DNA from: Nitrobacter sp051535235
Lineage (GTDB): Bacteria; Pseudomonadota; Alphaproteobacteria; Rhizobiales; Xanthobacteraceae
Direction of reading: 5' to 3'
Assembly (NCBI RefSeq): GCF_051535235.1
Contig: NZ_JBPPLZ010000004.1
Span: forward strand, 124,001 to 188,000
Length of the DNA stretch: 64,000 bases
Shown: positions 17,382-27,200 of the stretch, one piece after another
Layout of the letters: each line of letters opens with the position of its first letter
Numbering within the stretch: position 1 is the stretch's first letter
The notes under the pieces: model-generated
Databases searched by the model: none
Told to the model about the DNA's origin: nothing
What the model saw: only the letters and a program-made list of their open reading frames with translations
Position numbers and translations under genes: made by a program

Positions 17382-17663
17382 TTAGGCGCCCTTGGCGGCG
17401 ACCAACTCGTCGATGCGCGCGCTGAGATTTTTCAGGACGAAGTATTGTTCGGTCGTCGCCTTGCCGTCATTGACCTCCTGAGTCCACTTCTCCAGCGGCA
17501 GCTTGATACCGAACGCCTTGTCGATCGCAAAGGCGATGTCGAGGAAATCCAGGCTGTCGATCCCCAGGTCGTCGATGGCGTGGCTCTCGGGCGTGATCGT
17601 ATCGCGTGGAATGTCGCAGGTTTCCGCGATGATGGTGGCGACCCGATCGAATGTGGAAGACAT
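17382..17663 (-). CDS. acpXL: Acyl carrier protein AcpXL
   Basis: 93-residue acyl carrier protein. The 4'-phosphopantetheine Ser lies in DDLGIDSLDFLDIAFAI. The start is ATG 17663 (MSSTFDRV), with AAAGG seven bases before it. The longer frame to 17789 has no support. The length and acidic helix pattern match AcpXL, the special carrier that holds the 27-hydroxyoctacosanoyl chain for lipid A in Rhizobiales. It is the first gene of the minus-strand cluster acpXL-fabZ-fabF2-fabF1-lpxXL. AcpS, encoded at 61160-61579, could activate it. Confidence 0.9.
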   Translation of the reverse strand: MSSTFDRVATIIAETCDIPRDTITPESHAIDDLGIDSLDFLDIAFAIDKAFGIKLPLEKWTQEVNDGKATTEQYFVLKNLSARIDELVAAKGA

Positions 17664-17904
17664 CTTTAAACCTTTGATAGATTGGAGATAAATGTCGTAC
17701 CGGCGTTCGACGGCGGCGCCGGCTCCGCATCGGCCAGCCCATCGTGCGGAGTCGAGTGCCCATATATCGGAGCGCTGTCCCGAGTTCAATGGCGCGCGCC
17801 TCTCGCAACGCCGTATTCCGCAGCCGAATCAGGGTGCTCCAGTGGTCCGATTCTGGTTTGCATCTTGCGGGCGTTGCATCAGCGGCGCAATCCCGAAGTC
17901 CCGC

Positions 17905-18192
17905 TCAGGGCAGGGTGCCAACTCCGCGCAAAGCGGCGATGCTCACGGCCAGCCACAGTCCCACTGCGGTCAATGCGACCGTGAAGGCGAATGCAGCAGC
18001 ATTTGCGAGCATCCGGTGGCGGAAGTCATCCGGTTGTTCGGAAGCAGGTTGATGGCGGGAGGGGCGATCGGGGAAGCCGGCGTCGGCGGAATTTGCCGGC
18101 GGCCGCCGGTCGGGCAATCCTGCAGAGCGGCGCGGCCGGAACGGGATCACGACGTGCTCGTCGTCCGAGATTTTGGGTCGCTGTTTTCCCAT
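17905..18192 (-). CDS. Small single-span membrane protein of unknown function
   Basis: 95 residues: a basic, Pro-rich N-terminal two-thirds (MGKQRPKISDDEHVVIPFRPRR) and one hydrophobic helix near the C-terminus (AAAFAFTVALTAVGLWLAVS, about residues 65-85). It would sit in the inner membrane with its N-terminus in the cytoplasm. I do not recognise a family. It lies 241 bp upstream of acpXL on the same strand. The ribosome site is weak, so the gene is only moderately supported. Confidence 0.55.
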   Translation of the reverse strand: MGKQRPKISDDEHVVIPFRPRRSAGLPDRRPPANSADAGFPDRPSRHQPASEQPDDFRHRMLANAAAFAFTVALTAVGLWLAVSIAALRGVGTLP

Positions 18193-18310
18193 CGGTTACA
18201 GTTCCGCAGAATCCGGCGTGATCTTAGCACATTGCGCGCGATCCTCACCTGGAAAGTCACGGGGATCGATGTGGACAACCCCGCCCATGCAGCCCTGCGG
18301 TCCGATGCAA

Positions 18311-18904
18311 TCAGGCCGGTTCGGGTGGCTTTGGCAGCCGTCCCATCAGATAAAACTCGTCGTTGGGGCGCATGTCGGTGAGGTTCGCCATCCGGTTCGA
18401 CAGTGCGAAAAACGCGGCAATGGCGGCGATGTCCCAGACGTCGTCATTCGTGAAGCCGCGATCGGCAAGATTCACAAAGTCCGCGTCGCTGACCTTGTGC
18501 GCCTCGGCGCTGACCTTCAGCGCAAAATCGAGCATCGCTTTCTGACGCGGCGTGATGTCGGCCTTGCGATAATTCGCGGCGATCTGGTCGGCGATCTGAG
18601 GATTCTTGGCGCGGATGCGAAGGATCGCGCCGTGAGCCACGACGCAGTACTGACATTGATTGGCGATGCTGGTGGCGACCACGATCATTTCGCGTTCGGC
18701 TTTGGTCAGCCCGCCGTCTTTTTCCATGAGCGCATCGTGGTAGGCGAAAAAGGCGCGGAATTCGTCGGGTCGATAGGCCAGCGTCAGGAAGACGTTGGGA
18801 ACGAAGCCGGACTTTTCCTGCACTGCCAGAATGCGCGCGCGAACGTCGTCAGGCAGCGTGGCGAGATCGGGTATCGGGAAACGTCCGGCGGCTGGCGACG
18901 TCAT
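18311..18904 (-). CDS. AhpD-like (carboxymuconolactone decarboxylase fold) peroxidase-related protein
   Basis: 197-residue all-helical AhpD-fold protein. The redox motif is CQYCVVAHG near residue 112, two Cys separated by two residues and followed by His as in AhpD. The flanking MIVVATSIANQCQYC and DITPRQKAMLDFALKV fit the 'uncharacterised peroxidase-related' branch. Such proteins reduce peroxides or relay electrons through the Cys pair. No AhpC is adjacent, so the partner is unknown. Confidence 0.85.
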   Translation of the reverse strand: MTSPAAGRFPIPDLATLPDDVRARILAVQEKSGFVPNVFLTLAYRPDEFRAFFAYHDALMEKDGGLTKAEREMIVVATSIANQCQYCVVAHGAILRIRAKNPQIADQIAANYRKADITPRQKAMLDFALKVSAEAHKVSDADFVNLADRGFTNDDVWDIAAIAAFFALSNRMANLTDMRPNDEFYLMGRLPKPPEPA

Positions 18905-19044
18905 CAGGTCCGTCCTGTTCGATCCAGATGCGGATCATAGAGGATGGTAGCCCGGCCTGAAAGCGAGGCCTGTCGTTGGCGATGCCGAAGCGGTTTTGCC
19001 TTTCATCCGGAGCAGCGCGGACCTGCCCTTGATCTCATGGCACT

Positions 19045-20811
19045 CTACCGCAACGGCCTTTTCAGCAACGTGAAGCGGTCCGGATCGAGGCCGAGCGACG
19101 GCTGCAGCATCGGCGCGTCCAGCATGCGTGGGACCGGCTTTTCCGGGGAGACGATGTCGTTGGGAGCGTCGCGATGCGAGGTCGCGCCCCGCCAGCGTTC
19201 CAGAACGGCGTCGACGAACTGCGCGTCATGGCCGGGGGCGCTCGATGGTACGGTCGAAATCGTCGCCTCGCTGCGCGGCAACTGATGCGTCGGAACTTCC
19301 TTGAAGCGCAGCCGGGTGGGGAGCGCGACGCCCTCGCCGAACGCCAGCACCTCGCGGGTTCCGAGCGAGGGCACGAACGAGAGCAGGTTCGCCGCCGCAT
19401 CCGAGACCGCCGAACGCAGCAGCGCCTGGTCGCGCTCGTTGGCGAGCCGCATCGTGAACAGCGTGTTGCATTGGGAAATGATGGTGGCGTCGAGTTCGGC
19501 CGGGCGCTGCGTCACCAGGCCAAGATAGACGCCATACTTGCGGCCTTCCTTGGCGATGCGGGAAATCGCCTTGCGCGTCGGGCCGAAGCCGATGCTGCGG
19601 TCGGCCGACGCATAGCGATGGGCTTCCTCGCAGACGAACAGCAGCGGCGAGACGCCGTCGCTCCACAGGCCGAAGTCGAATGCCATGCGGCAGAGGACCG
19701 ACACCACGGAGTCGACGACCTCAGCGGGGAAGCCCGCAAGCTGCATGATTGTCATCGGCTTGCCGTTGGCGGGCAGGCGGAACAACAGGCTGACGACCTC
19801 GGCCATGGTATCGCCGCCGACGTTCGCATTGTCGAACATGAAGGCGTAGCGGGGATCGTTGCGCACGGTTTCGATGCGCGAGATCAGCTTGTGGTAGACG
19901 ATGCGCGACGAGCGGTTCTCGAGTTTGCCCATGCGCTCGTCGATCAGCGAGATCATGTCGACCAGGCGATAGGGCACCGGCGTATCGGCGGTGAAGCCGA
20001 CGCTCTTGGGATCGACGCGCTTGAGGCCGACGCGGTCGGCGTGCTGATATTGCGTATAGATTCCCTTCGCGATCGGGATCACCTCGGCGAGGATGTCGAG
20101 CTCCTCCGGCACGCCGGGCCGGCCTGCGAACAGGACGTCGACGATCTCCTCGAAGTTGAACAGCCAGAACGGTAATTTCAGATTGCGCGGATTGAGCACG
20201 ATCGCGCGCTCGCCGAAACATCTGCCGTATTCGTTGTGAACGTCGAGCAGGAAGATGCGCAGGCTGGGCCGCGATTTCAGGATTTCGTTGATGAGCAGCG
20301 AAACGCCGCTCGACTTGCCGACGCCGGTCGAGCCGAGCACGGCGAAGTGCTTGCTGAGCATTTCCTCGATGTCGACATAGGCTATGACGGACCGGTCCTG
20401 CTGCAGCGTGCCGATGTCGATCTGATCCGCTCCGTTGGGTGTGTAGATGGTGCGCAGTTCCTGGTTCGTGATCAGCTCCGCCGGGTCGTCGATCGCCGGA
20501 TAGTTGGTGACGCCGCGCTGGAATCGGGGGCGGGAACCGGAGCTGTCGAGGATTTCGCCGAGCAGGTCGACGGAGGCGCTTGCCATGAACTCGTCCGAGG
20601 ACGGCAGATGCTCGCAGGAAACCTCGGTTATCATGGCGACGATCGTGGAAGTCGTGCTGCGCAGGCTGACGGACCGCCCGACGGTGGCTCGCGCTGCCGC
20701 AGGAGACATCCGGCTGGTCTTCAGAATACCGACGCGCGCCTGCGATCCGCGTACCGAGATCACGCGTCCGAACGAACTGCCGGAAGTCGTATGAAGCATT
20801 TTGCTGATCAC
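19045..20811 (-). CDS. HerA-like ATPase (DUF87)
   Basis: 588-residue HerA/FtsK-type ATPase. The N-terminal ~130 residues look like a HAS-barrel. Walker A is LGSTGVGKSSGV (Lys166) and Walker B is LLFVCEEAHRY. The segment between them (RIFLLDVHNEYG) and the later GLVTQRPAELDATIISQCNT are typical of the HerA clade. Homologues are hexameric DNA-translocating motors. No NurA nuclease, Sir2 or other usual partner is encoded nearby, and base composition matches the neighbours, so a resident chromosomal role is more likely than a defence island. The second ATG, 12 bases in (20799), is an alternative start. Confidence 0.85.
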   Translation of the reverse strand: MISKMLHTTSGSSFGRVISVRGSQARVGILKTSRMSPAAARATVGRSVSLRSTTSTIVAMITEVSCEHLPSSDEFMASASVDLLGEILDSSGSRPRFQRGVTNYPAIDDPAELITNQELRTIYTPNGADQIDIGTLQQDRSVIAYVDIEEMLSKHFAVLGSTGVGKSSGVSLLINEILKSRPSLRIFLLDVHNEYGRCFGERAIVLNPRNLKLPFWLFNFEEIVDVLFAGRPGVPEELDILAEVIPIAKGIYTQYQHADRVGLKRVDPKSVGFTADTPVPYRLVDMISLIDERMGKLENRSSRIVYHKLISRIETVRNDPRYAFMFDNANVGGDTMAEVVSLLFRLPANGKPMTIMQLAGFPAEVVDSVVSVLCRMAFDFGLWSDGVSPLLFVCEEAHRYASADRSIGFGPTRKAISRIAKEGRKYGVYLGLVTQRPAELDATIISQCNTLFTMRLANERDQALLRSAVSDAAANLLSFVPSLGTREVLAFGEGVALPTRLRFKEVPTHQLPRSEATISTVPSSAPGHDAQFVDAVLERWRGATSHRDAPNDIVSPEKPVPRMLDAPMLQPSLGLDPDRFTLLKRPLR

Positions 20812-21384
20812 AATTCTTGTGCTGTCGACCTCGACTGTCGCATGCAGTTATTGTCAAAACGGTTAAAGCCGGACCGTCCCGGGCAGCGCGACAGACCTGC
20901 CATGCACGTTGCGCGGTTCGTTGCGACGTGCTGATTTCATTGGGGAATGGGCTTCAAGAGCATGATCCCGAAAAAGTCTGCCCCAGGACCTGATCCGGGT
21001 TGGGAACGGTTTTCGGAAGATCATGCTCGATCAAAAAGATAGGCGCGACGAGTTGGAAATCGACTGGAGCGGTACCGGCCCCATCTGGCTTCGCCCGCGG
21101 AAGTTGGCGATTCATTAACCACACCGGGGCAGCCTGCGGGGCCGCAGTGGAATTGCCAGTGTTTTCGGAGGTTCAGGTCGTTCGGCGTCGTGAAAAAATG
21201 GATGCGCGGAGACCAAGGCCCACTCCGCAAGAGAGGTTGCCCGGTCCCAGCCAGAAGAAATGCGTCCCGGTCTGTCGGCGCTTGCCAAGGGAGGGAACGA
21301 GCGGGTAGAAGGACCACGTTTCGGCCGCGCGCGCCTTCGGCCTCGGCCGTCATCAGTAACGCCCTGCGGGCGTTGATGAAAACT
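20812..21384. other. Gap upstream of tRNA-Gln
   Basis: No convincing gene in these 573 bp. They contain a family B palindromic repeat (20958-21028), listed separately. The rest shows nothing recognisable; the promoter of the HerA-like gene and that of tRNA-Gln should lie here. Confidence 0.5.
20958..21028. repeat. Dispersed intergenic repeat, family B, copy 1
   Basis: About 71 bp with perfect 10-bp terminal inverted repeats, GAGCATGATC (20958-20967) and GATCATGCTC (21019-21028), around a body with ACGGTTTTCGGAA. A decayed half copy with the same right arm is at about 39960-40004. The element type is familiar from Bradyrhizobiaceae intergenic regions. Confidence 0.8.
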
Positions 21385-21458
21385 TGGGGAATGGTGTAAC
21401 GGTAGCACAACAGACTCTGACTCTGTTTGTCTAGGTTCGAATCCTAGTTCCCCAGCCA
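21385..21458 (+). tRNA. tRNA-Gln (anticodon CTG)
   Basis: A full cloverleaf can be drawn. The acceptor stem TGGGGAA pairs with TTCCCCA, the anticodon stem ACAGA pairs with TCTGT around loop CTCTGAC (anticodon CTG, codon CAG), and the T-arm is CTAGGTTCGAATCCTAG. CCA is encoded at 21456-21458. Confidence 0.95.
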
Positions 21459-21590
21459 GAACGCTGCACTTAGTCTTGGTGAGGCGGCTATCGTTCAAAG
21501 GATAGTCGGCAGAGGCCGACGGTCGCCGATAGCAGGGTGTAAAAAGAAACCCCGAGAACTAGGCGGGACCTCTCTTTATCTCTCTATTTC

Positions 21591-22928
21591 TCACGCCCCC
21601 TCGTGCTTTCGCGGAGCGAGGAAGGGCGTCAGGGCGAACATCCCAAGCGCTACCAGGAACAAAAGCCAGACGGGAGCCTGGAAAGTGCCAGTGACATCTC
21701 GCAGGAAGCCGACGAGCCAAGGTCCGGTGGCGGCGAGCAAGTAACCGACGGTCATCATGAATGCATTCCAGGCATTCGCTTCATCCGCGCCATGCGCGTT
21801 ATCGAGCGGCAAGGTCATTGCGAGCGTAAAGCCGCCGCCCACGCCAAATGCGGTGATGGCAATCCAGATGTGCGGCGCCATCGATGGCGGCGCCAACGCC
21901 ATCCCGAGAGTTCCTGTACCTGCGAGCACCGCACAGGCCGCGAGCCACGCCCGACGATCATGCGCCCGGCTCAATAAGCCGAGCACCGGCATCGCAACCG
22001 TGAAAACCACAGTGAACGTCGCAAGCACGAGACCTGCCGATGCCGCGGACAGGCCATGCTCCCGGTACATCGGAGAAGTCCATGCCAGGAACGCGAAGAA
22101 CAGGAAATTGTCGCAAGCGAAGAAAAGCGCCACCAGCCAGGCTTTTGGGTGCCCAAGCGGTAATCGTATAGCCTTGACGACCTTGGCCGGGACTCCAGCC
22201 AACTCTCGCTTTTCCCACAGGAGGATTCCAAGCGCTGCGAAAATCGCTATCAAGGCAACCGGGCTCCATATGCCTGTTCCGATCCGCCATCCGCTCAATC
22301 CGTTTGCGCCAGCAAACGCCGCAATCGGGCCAGTCGCGGCTGCGGAGATCGTGGTGCTGCCCGCGAGCGCGGTCGTATAGATGCTCATCATCATGGCGAC
22401 GTTCGTCGGAAACCTGGCCTTGATGATCCCGGCAAACAGTGTGCCCGATATCGCGATCCCGGCCCCCACGCCGACCGTCGTCAGCAGCAACAGCGTGACG
22501 TCCGAGACGAGCGAGCGTGCCGCCATCGAGATGAACAGCAGCACGAGAGAGCCGAGCAACAACTCGTTTTTTCCCAATCGCCGCGCCAACCACGGAGTCG
22601 GCAGCGCCAGTAGCCCCATCAGGAGCGTCGGGATGGTCGTCAGCAACGATGCCACCGTATGCGAAAGCGCAAACTCTCGACTGATGAGCGGTAGAACCGG
22701 ACCGATTGACGCGATGCCAGGACGAAGCGCCATCGCAATGACGACCATCGCAGCGACGAGCCAAGCCGCTTTCTCTCCACTGGCCGAGCCTTCGCGGATC
22801 GGCTTGGCATTGCAAATCGCTGCCGCTGCGGCGGTATCCTGCATGATGCGCACCATTGGGCTATGGCATTTAGCCGGGAGCCAGTTGCCATGATCGGATT
22901 GGTTGCCGGAGCTCTGTGACCAAATCAA
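21591..22928 (-). CDS. CynX/NimT-type MFS transporter
   Basis: Major facilitator protein of up to 445 residues with about twelve helices, starting near ALRPGIASIGPVLPLI. That motif and the Pro-containing LTTIPTLLMGLLALPTPWLARRLG are typical of the cyanate/2-nitroimidazole (CynX/NimT) group. Substrates in this group are poorly known, so none is assigned. The true start may be ATG 22844 or 22856, since the first 25-28 residues look non-coding; no strong ribosome site decides it. The gene is divergent from a LysR regulator with a shared 300-bp control region, so it is the likely target. Confidence 0.82.
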   Translation of the reverse strand: MIWSQSSGNQSDHGNWLPAKCHSPMVRIMQDTAAAAAICNAKPIREGSASGEKAAWLVAAMVVIAMALRPGIASIGPVLPLISREFALSHTVASLLTTIPTLLMGLLALPTPWLARRLGKNELLLGSLVLLFISMAARSLVSDVTLLLLTTVGVGAGIAISGTLFAGIIKARFPTNVAMMMSIYTTALAGSTTISAAATGPIAAFAGANGLSGWRIGTGIWSPVALIAIFAALGILLWEKRELAGVPAKVVKAIRLPLGHPKAWLVALFFACDNFLFFAFLAWTSPMYREHGLSAASAGLVLATFTVVFTVAMPVLGLLSRAHDRRAWLAACAVLAGTGTLGMALAPPSMAPHIWIAITAFGVGGGFTLAMTLPLDNAHGADEANAWNAFMMTVGYLLAATGPWLVGFLRDVTGTFQAPVWLLFLVALGMFALTPFLAPRKHEGA

Positions 22929-23081
22929 TAAAGCCCGCTGATCAAGCGATCCAACTCATTGTTTGTATCATTCAAATCGATGCTCTCGATGAGAACCGTG
23001 TCCGACGGCTATGCTGTTTTTTGCGGTACGCGGCGTGGTACAGGAGTCCACAGGGATGCGGTCGGCCGATCAAGTCACAAA

Positions 23082-23136
23082 ATCGATTGATTGAGCCATA
23101 GCAATTTATTGTGGTAATCGATAAAGCTAATCGATA
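23082..23136. promoter_or_regulatory. Candidate LysR operator (repeated ATCGAT boxes)
   Basis: ATCGAT occurs at 23082-23087, 23117-23122 and 23130-23135. The last two are parts of a 9-bp direct repeat TAATCGATA spaced by 13 bp (23115 and 23128), which as palindromes also form an inverted pair. They lie about 100-150 bp before the LysR start, in the region shared with the divergent transporter, where LysR proteins usually bind. Confidence 0.5.
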
Positions 23137-23231
23137 CTGGGTGCCGGGCGTCTTGCATTCCTTCGCCTTGCTTTCCTCATTGTCGCGGGCTTCAGCCTCA
23201 CACGGATCAAGTCTGCCGGATTGTGTGCTTC

Positions 23232-24110
23232 ATGACGCTGGAACAGTTGCGCATCTTCATTGCGGTTGCGGAAAGACAACACGTCACGCAGGCCGCGGGC
23301 GAGTTGAATTTGACGCAATCGGCAACGAGCGCCGCTATCGCATCGCTGGAGACGCGTTACGGCATAAAGCTGTTCGATCGTATCGGACGTGGCATCGTGC
23401 TGACGCAAGCGGGGCGCGATTTCCTTTACGAAGCCCGTGGCGTCGTGGCCCGCGCCAAGGCGGCAGAGCAGATACTAAATGATCTGGCCGGTCTGAAGCG
23501 TGGATCATTGACGATCGCAGCCAGCCAGACGGTGGCGAATTACTGGTTGCCTGCGCGCATCCAACAATTTCAAACGGTCCATCCAGGCATCGACCTTCGA
23601 ATCACGATCGCAAACACGGAACAGGTGACTCAGGCCGTCCATAACGGCATCGCGGACCTGGGATTTGTCGAAGGCGAGACGAGCGACCCTCTGCTGGCCG
23701 TTCGGAAAATCGAGGGAGACTCGTTGATCGTCGTCGTTGGCAGGAAGCATCCCTGGGCCGGTCAGACCAGGATTGCGCCGAAAAGCCTGACTGCCACGGG
23801 CTGGATCTTGCGGGAGCCCGGTTCCGGCACCCGATCGATGTTCGAGGCCGCGCTTCGAAAATTTGGGCTGAATATATCGGACCTTGCAATCAGGCTCGAA
23901 TTGCCATCGAACGAGGCCGTGCGCGTGACCGTCGAGTCGGGCGATTGCGCGACCGCGATATCTGATCTCGTCGTGACGCAATCGCTGAAAGCCGGAACGC
24001 TTCATCGCGTCAAGATCGAACTCCCGCGACGCTCCTTCTTTGTTTTGCGACACAAAGAGCGTTATGCCAGTCAGGCACAGAAAGCGTTGCTCGCATCGTT
24101 CCGGATCTGA
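23232..24110 (+). CDS. LysR-family transcriptional regulator
   Basis: 292 residues from ATG 23232 (MTLEQLRIFIAV); a GTG three codons earlier is less likely. The winged helix-turn-helix occupies about residues 1-60, with HVTQAAGELNLTQSATSAAIASLE and KLFDRIGRGIVLTQAG. The substrate-binding domain follows, with NTEQVTQAVHNGIADLGFVEG and LREPGSGTRSMFE as in the CysB/CbbR/YeiE group. It is transcribed away from the CynX-type transporter and probably controls it and itself in response to a small effector. The effector is unknown. Confidence 0.9.
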   Translation: MTLEQLRIFIAVAERQHVTQAAGELNLTQSATSAAIASLETRYGIKLFDRIGRGIVLTQAGRDFLYEARGVVARAKAAEQILNDLAGLKRGSLTIAASQTVANYWLPARIQQFQTVHPGIDLRITIANTEQVTQAVHNGIADLGFVEGETSDPLLAVRKIEGDSLIVVVGRKHPWAGQTRIAPKSLTATGWILREPGSGTRSMFEAALRKFGLNISDLAIRLELPSNEAVRVTVESGDCATAISDLVVTQSLKAGTLHRVKIELPRRSFFVLRHKERYASQAQKALLASFRI

Positions 24111-24244
24111 AGTCGTCTCAATCCCAGGAAATCGTATCAGGCGGGAAGCGATTCTGGGACTGCCCGAGAAGGTTGAAGACGACACGCGCGCGGGCGCACG
24201 TCCTACAAATTAGAAGCCGCTGGTGTTGGCTTCTGATCTCCGCG

Positions 24245-27200
24245 CTATTCGGCCGCTTCCTTGATCGAACCGGGCAGGTTTCGATCGCTCCCGGCGTCTC
24301 CGCGGCCCCAGCGGGACAGCCAGTTGGAGAACTGGTCGAGGTAGAGATAAACCACCGGCGTGGTGAACAGCGTCAACGCCTGGCTGACCGCCAATCCGCC
24401 GACCATGGCGTAGCCGAGCGGCTGGCGGATTTCCGCGCCGGTGCCGGTGCCGAGCATCAGCGGCACGCCGCCGAGCATCGCGGCCATGGTCGTCATCATG
24501 ATCGGGCGGAAGCGGAGCAGGGCGGCCTTGCGGATGGATTGCTCCGGCGACAGGTGCTCCTCGCGCTCCGCCGCGATCGCGAAGTCGACCATCATGATGC
24601 CGTTCTTCTTGACGATGCCGATCAACAGAATGATGCCGATCAGCGCGATCAGGCTGAAGTCGTAACCGAACAGCATCAGCGTCGCGAGCGCGCCGACGCC
24701 CGCCGAAGGCAACGTCGACAGGATGGTGATCGGGTGGATGTAGCTTTCGTAGAGAATGCCGAGGATCAGATAGACCACGACGAGCGCGGCGAGGATCAAC
24801 AGCGGCACGGTGCCGAGCGACTGCTGGAAGGCCTGCGCGGTGCCCTGAAAACTGCCGTTGAGCGTCGCCGGCGTGCCAAGCTGCCGCATGGCGTTCTGCA
24901 CGGCATCGGTGGCTTGTCCCAGCGCGACGCCCTGCGCGAGGTTGAAGCTGATGGTGATCGCCGGAAACTGGCCCTGATGGCTGATCGACAGCGGGCGCAC
25001 CGGCACGGTCGTCCACTTGGCGAAGACCGAGAGCGGGACCTGTTCGCCGGTGAGCGGTGATTTCACGTAGATCTTGTTCAGGGTGTCGACTTTGCCCTGC
25101 AACTCGGGAAGGATCTCGAGGATCACGTGATAGCTGTTGAGCTGCGTGAAGTACTGCGCGACCTGCCGCTGGCCGAACGCGTCATAGAGCGTGTCGTCGA
25201 TGAGTTGCGGCGCGATGCCGTAACGCGAGGCAGCGTCGCGATCCACTGTGAGCGTCAGCGTGGTGCCGTTGGTCTGCTGGTCGGTGGCGACGTCGCGGAG
25301 TTGCGGCAGCGTCTGCAGCTTGCTCAGCACCTTCGGCGCCCAGGTGTTCAATTCGTCGAGATTGGCATCCTGTAGCGTAAACTCGAACTGCGTGCGGGTG
25401 GCGCGCCCGCCGAGCCGGACGTCCTGCGCCGCCTGAAGAAACTGCCGCGCGCCTTCGACCTTGTCGAGCTTGGGCCGCAGCCGCGCGATGATCTGCTGCG
25501 CCGAGGCGTCGCGCTCCCCGCGCGGTTTCAGCGTGACGTACATGCGGCCGTTGTTGAGCGCGCTGCCGCCGCCGCCGATGAACATGGCGATGCTGGCGAC
25601 GCCGGGATCGGACATCACGATCCGCCCAAGTTCCTCCTGCTTCCGCTTCATCTCATCGAAGGAGATGTCCTGCGCGGCCTCGGACGTGCCCAGGATCATG
25701 CCGTTGTCCTGTTGCGGAAAGAATCCCTTCGGGATGGTGACGAACAGGTAGATCGACAGGCCGAGCGTCACGAAGAACACCAGAAGCGTGGCGCGCCTCC
25801 AGCGCAGCACGAGGTCCAGACCGCGGCGATAGGCGTCGAGCATGGCGTCGAAGCCGCGTTCGCTGAGCTGATAGAGCTTGCCATGGCGGACGTCATGCTG
25901 GTTTCGCAGGAAGCGCGACGCCATCATCGGCGTCAGCGTCAGCGACACCACGAGCGACACGAAGATCGCCATCGCCAGCGTCACCGCGAATTCGCGGAAC
26001 AGACGTCCGATGATGCCGCCCATCAGCAAGAGCGGGATCAGCACCGCGACCAGCGAAATGCTGATCGACATGATGGTGAAGCCGATCTCGCCCGCGCCCT
26101 TGAGCGCGGCCGCCATCGGCGTTTCGCCTTGCTCGATGTAGCGACTTATGTTTTCCAGCATGACGATGGCGTCGTCGACGACGAAGCCGACCGAAATCGT
26201 CAGCGCCATCAGCGAGAGATTATCGAGCGAATAGCCGAACGGCCACATCAGGGCGCACGCGCCGAGCAGCGCCAGCGGAACGGTGACGCTCGGAATGATG
26301 GTCGCCCAGAAACTTCTCAGGAACAGGAAGATCACCATCACGACGAGAACGATGGTGATGAGCAGCGTGATCTGCACGTCTTCGACGGCGGCGCGGATCG
26401 TCTCGGTGCGGTCGCTGATGATCTTGATCTTGATCGCCGGCGGGATCGCCGCGATCAGTTTCGGCAGTTCCGCCTTGATCCGATCGACCGTGTCGATGAC
26501 GTTGGCGCCGGGCTGCTTGAAAATAACGAGAAACACGCCGCGCTCGCCGTTCGCCCACGCCGCCCGCTTGTTGTCCTCGGGGCCGGACACCGCTCGGCCG
26601 ATATCGCGGATGCGCAGCGGCCCGCCGTTGCGGTAGGCGATGATGACGTCATTCCAGTCCTTCGACGCGGTCAACTGGTCGTTGGCGTAGATGGTGTAGC
26701 TGCGCGTTCCGCCGTCGATGCTGCCTTTCGGGCTGTCGACCGTCGTCATGGTGATCTGGCTGCGGATGTCCTCCAGCGACAATCCCTTGGCCACGAGCTT
26801 CGCCGGATCGATCTGGATACGAATCGCGGGTTTCTGCTGGCCGCCGACGAACACCTGCGCGACGCCGGAAATCTGGCTGATCTGCTGCGCCATCTGCGCG
26901 TCGGTGTCGTCGCTCACCGTGGTCAGGGGCAGGGTGTCGGATGTCGCCGACAGCAGCATGATGGGCGAGTCGGCCGGATTGACCTTGCGGTAGGTCGGTG
27001 GGCTCGGAAGGTTTTTCGGCAACTGGCCGCCGGCGGCATTGATGGCGCCCTGAACGTCGTTGGCCGCGCCGTCGATGTTGCGGTTGAGATCGAACTGGAT
27101 CGTGATCGAGGTCGATCCGATCGAACTGGTCGAGGTCATCTGCGCGATGCCGGGAATCTGCGCCATTTGCCGCTCGAGCGGCTGCGCCACCGACGACGCC

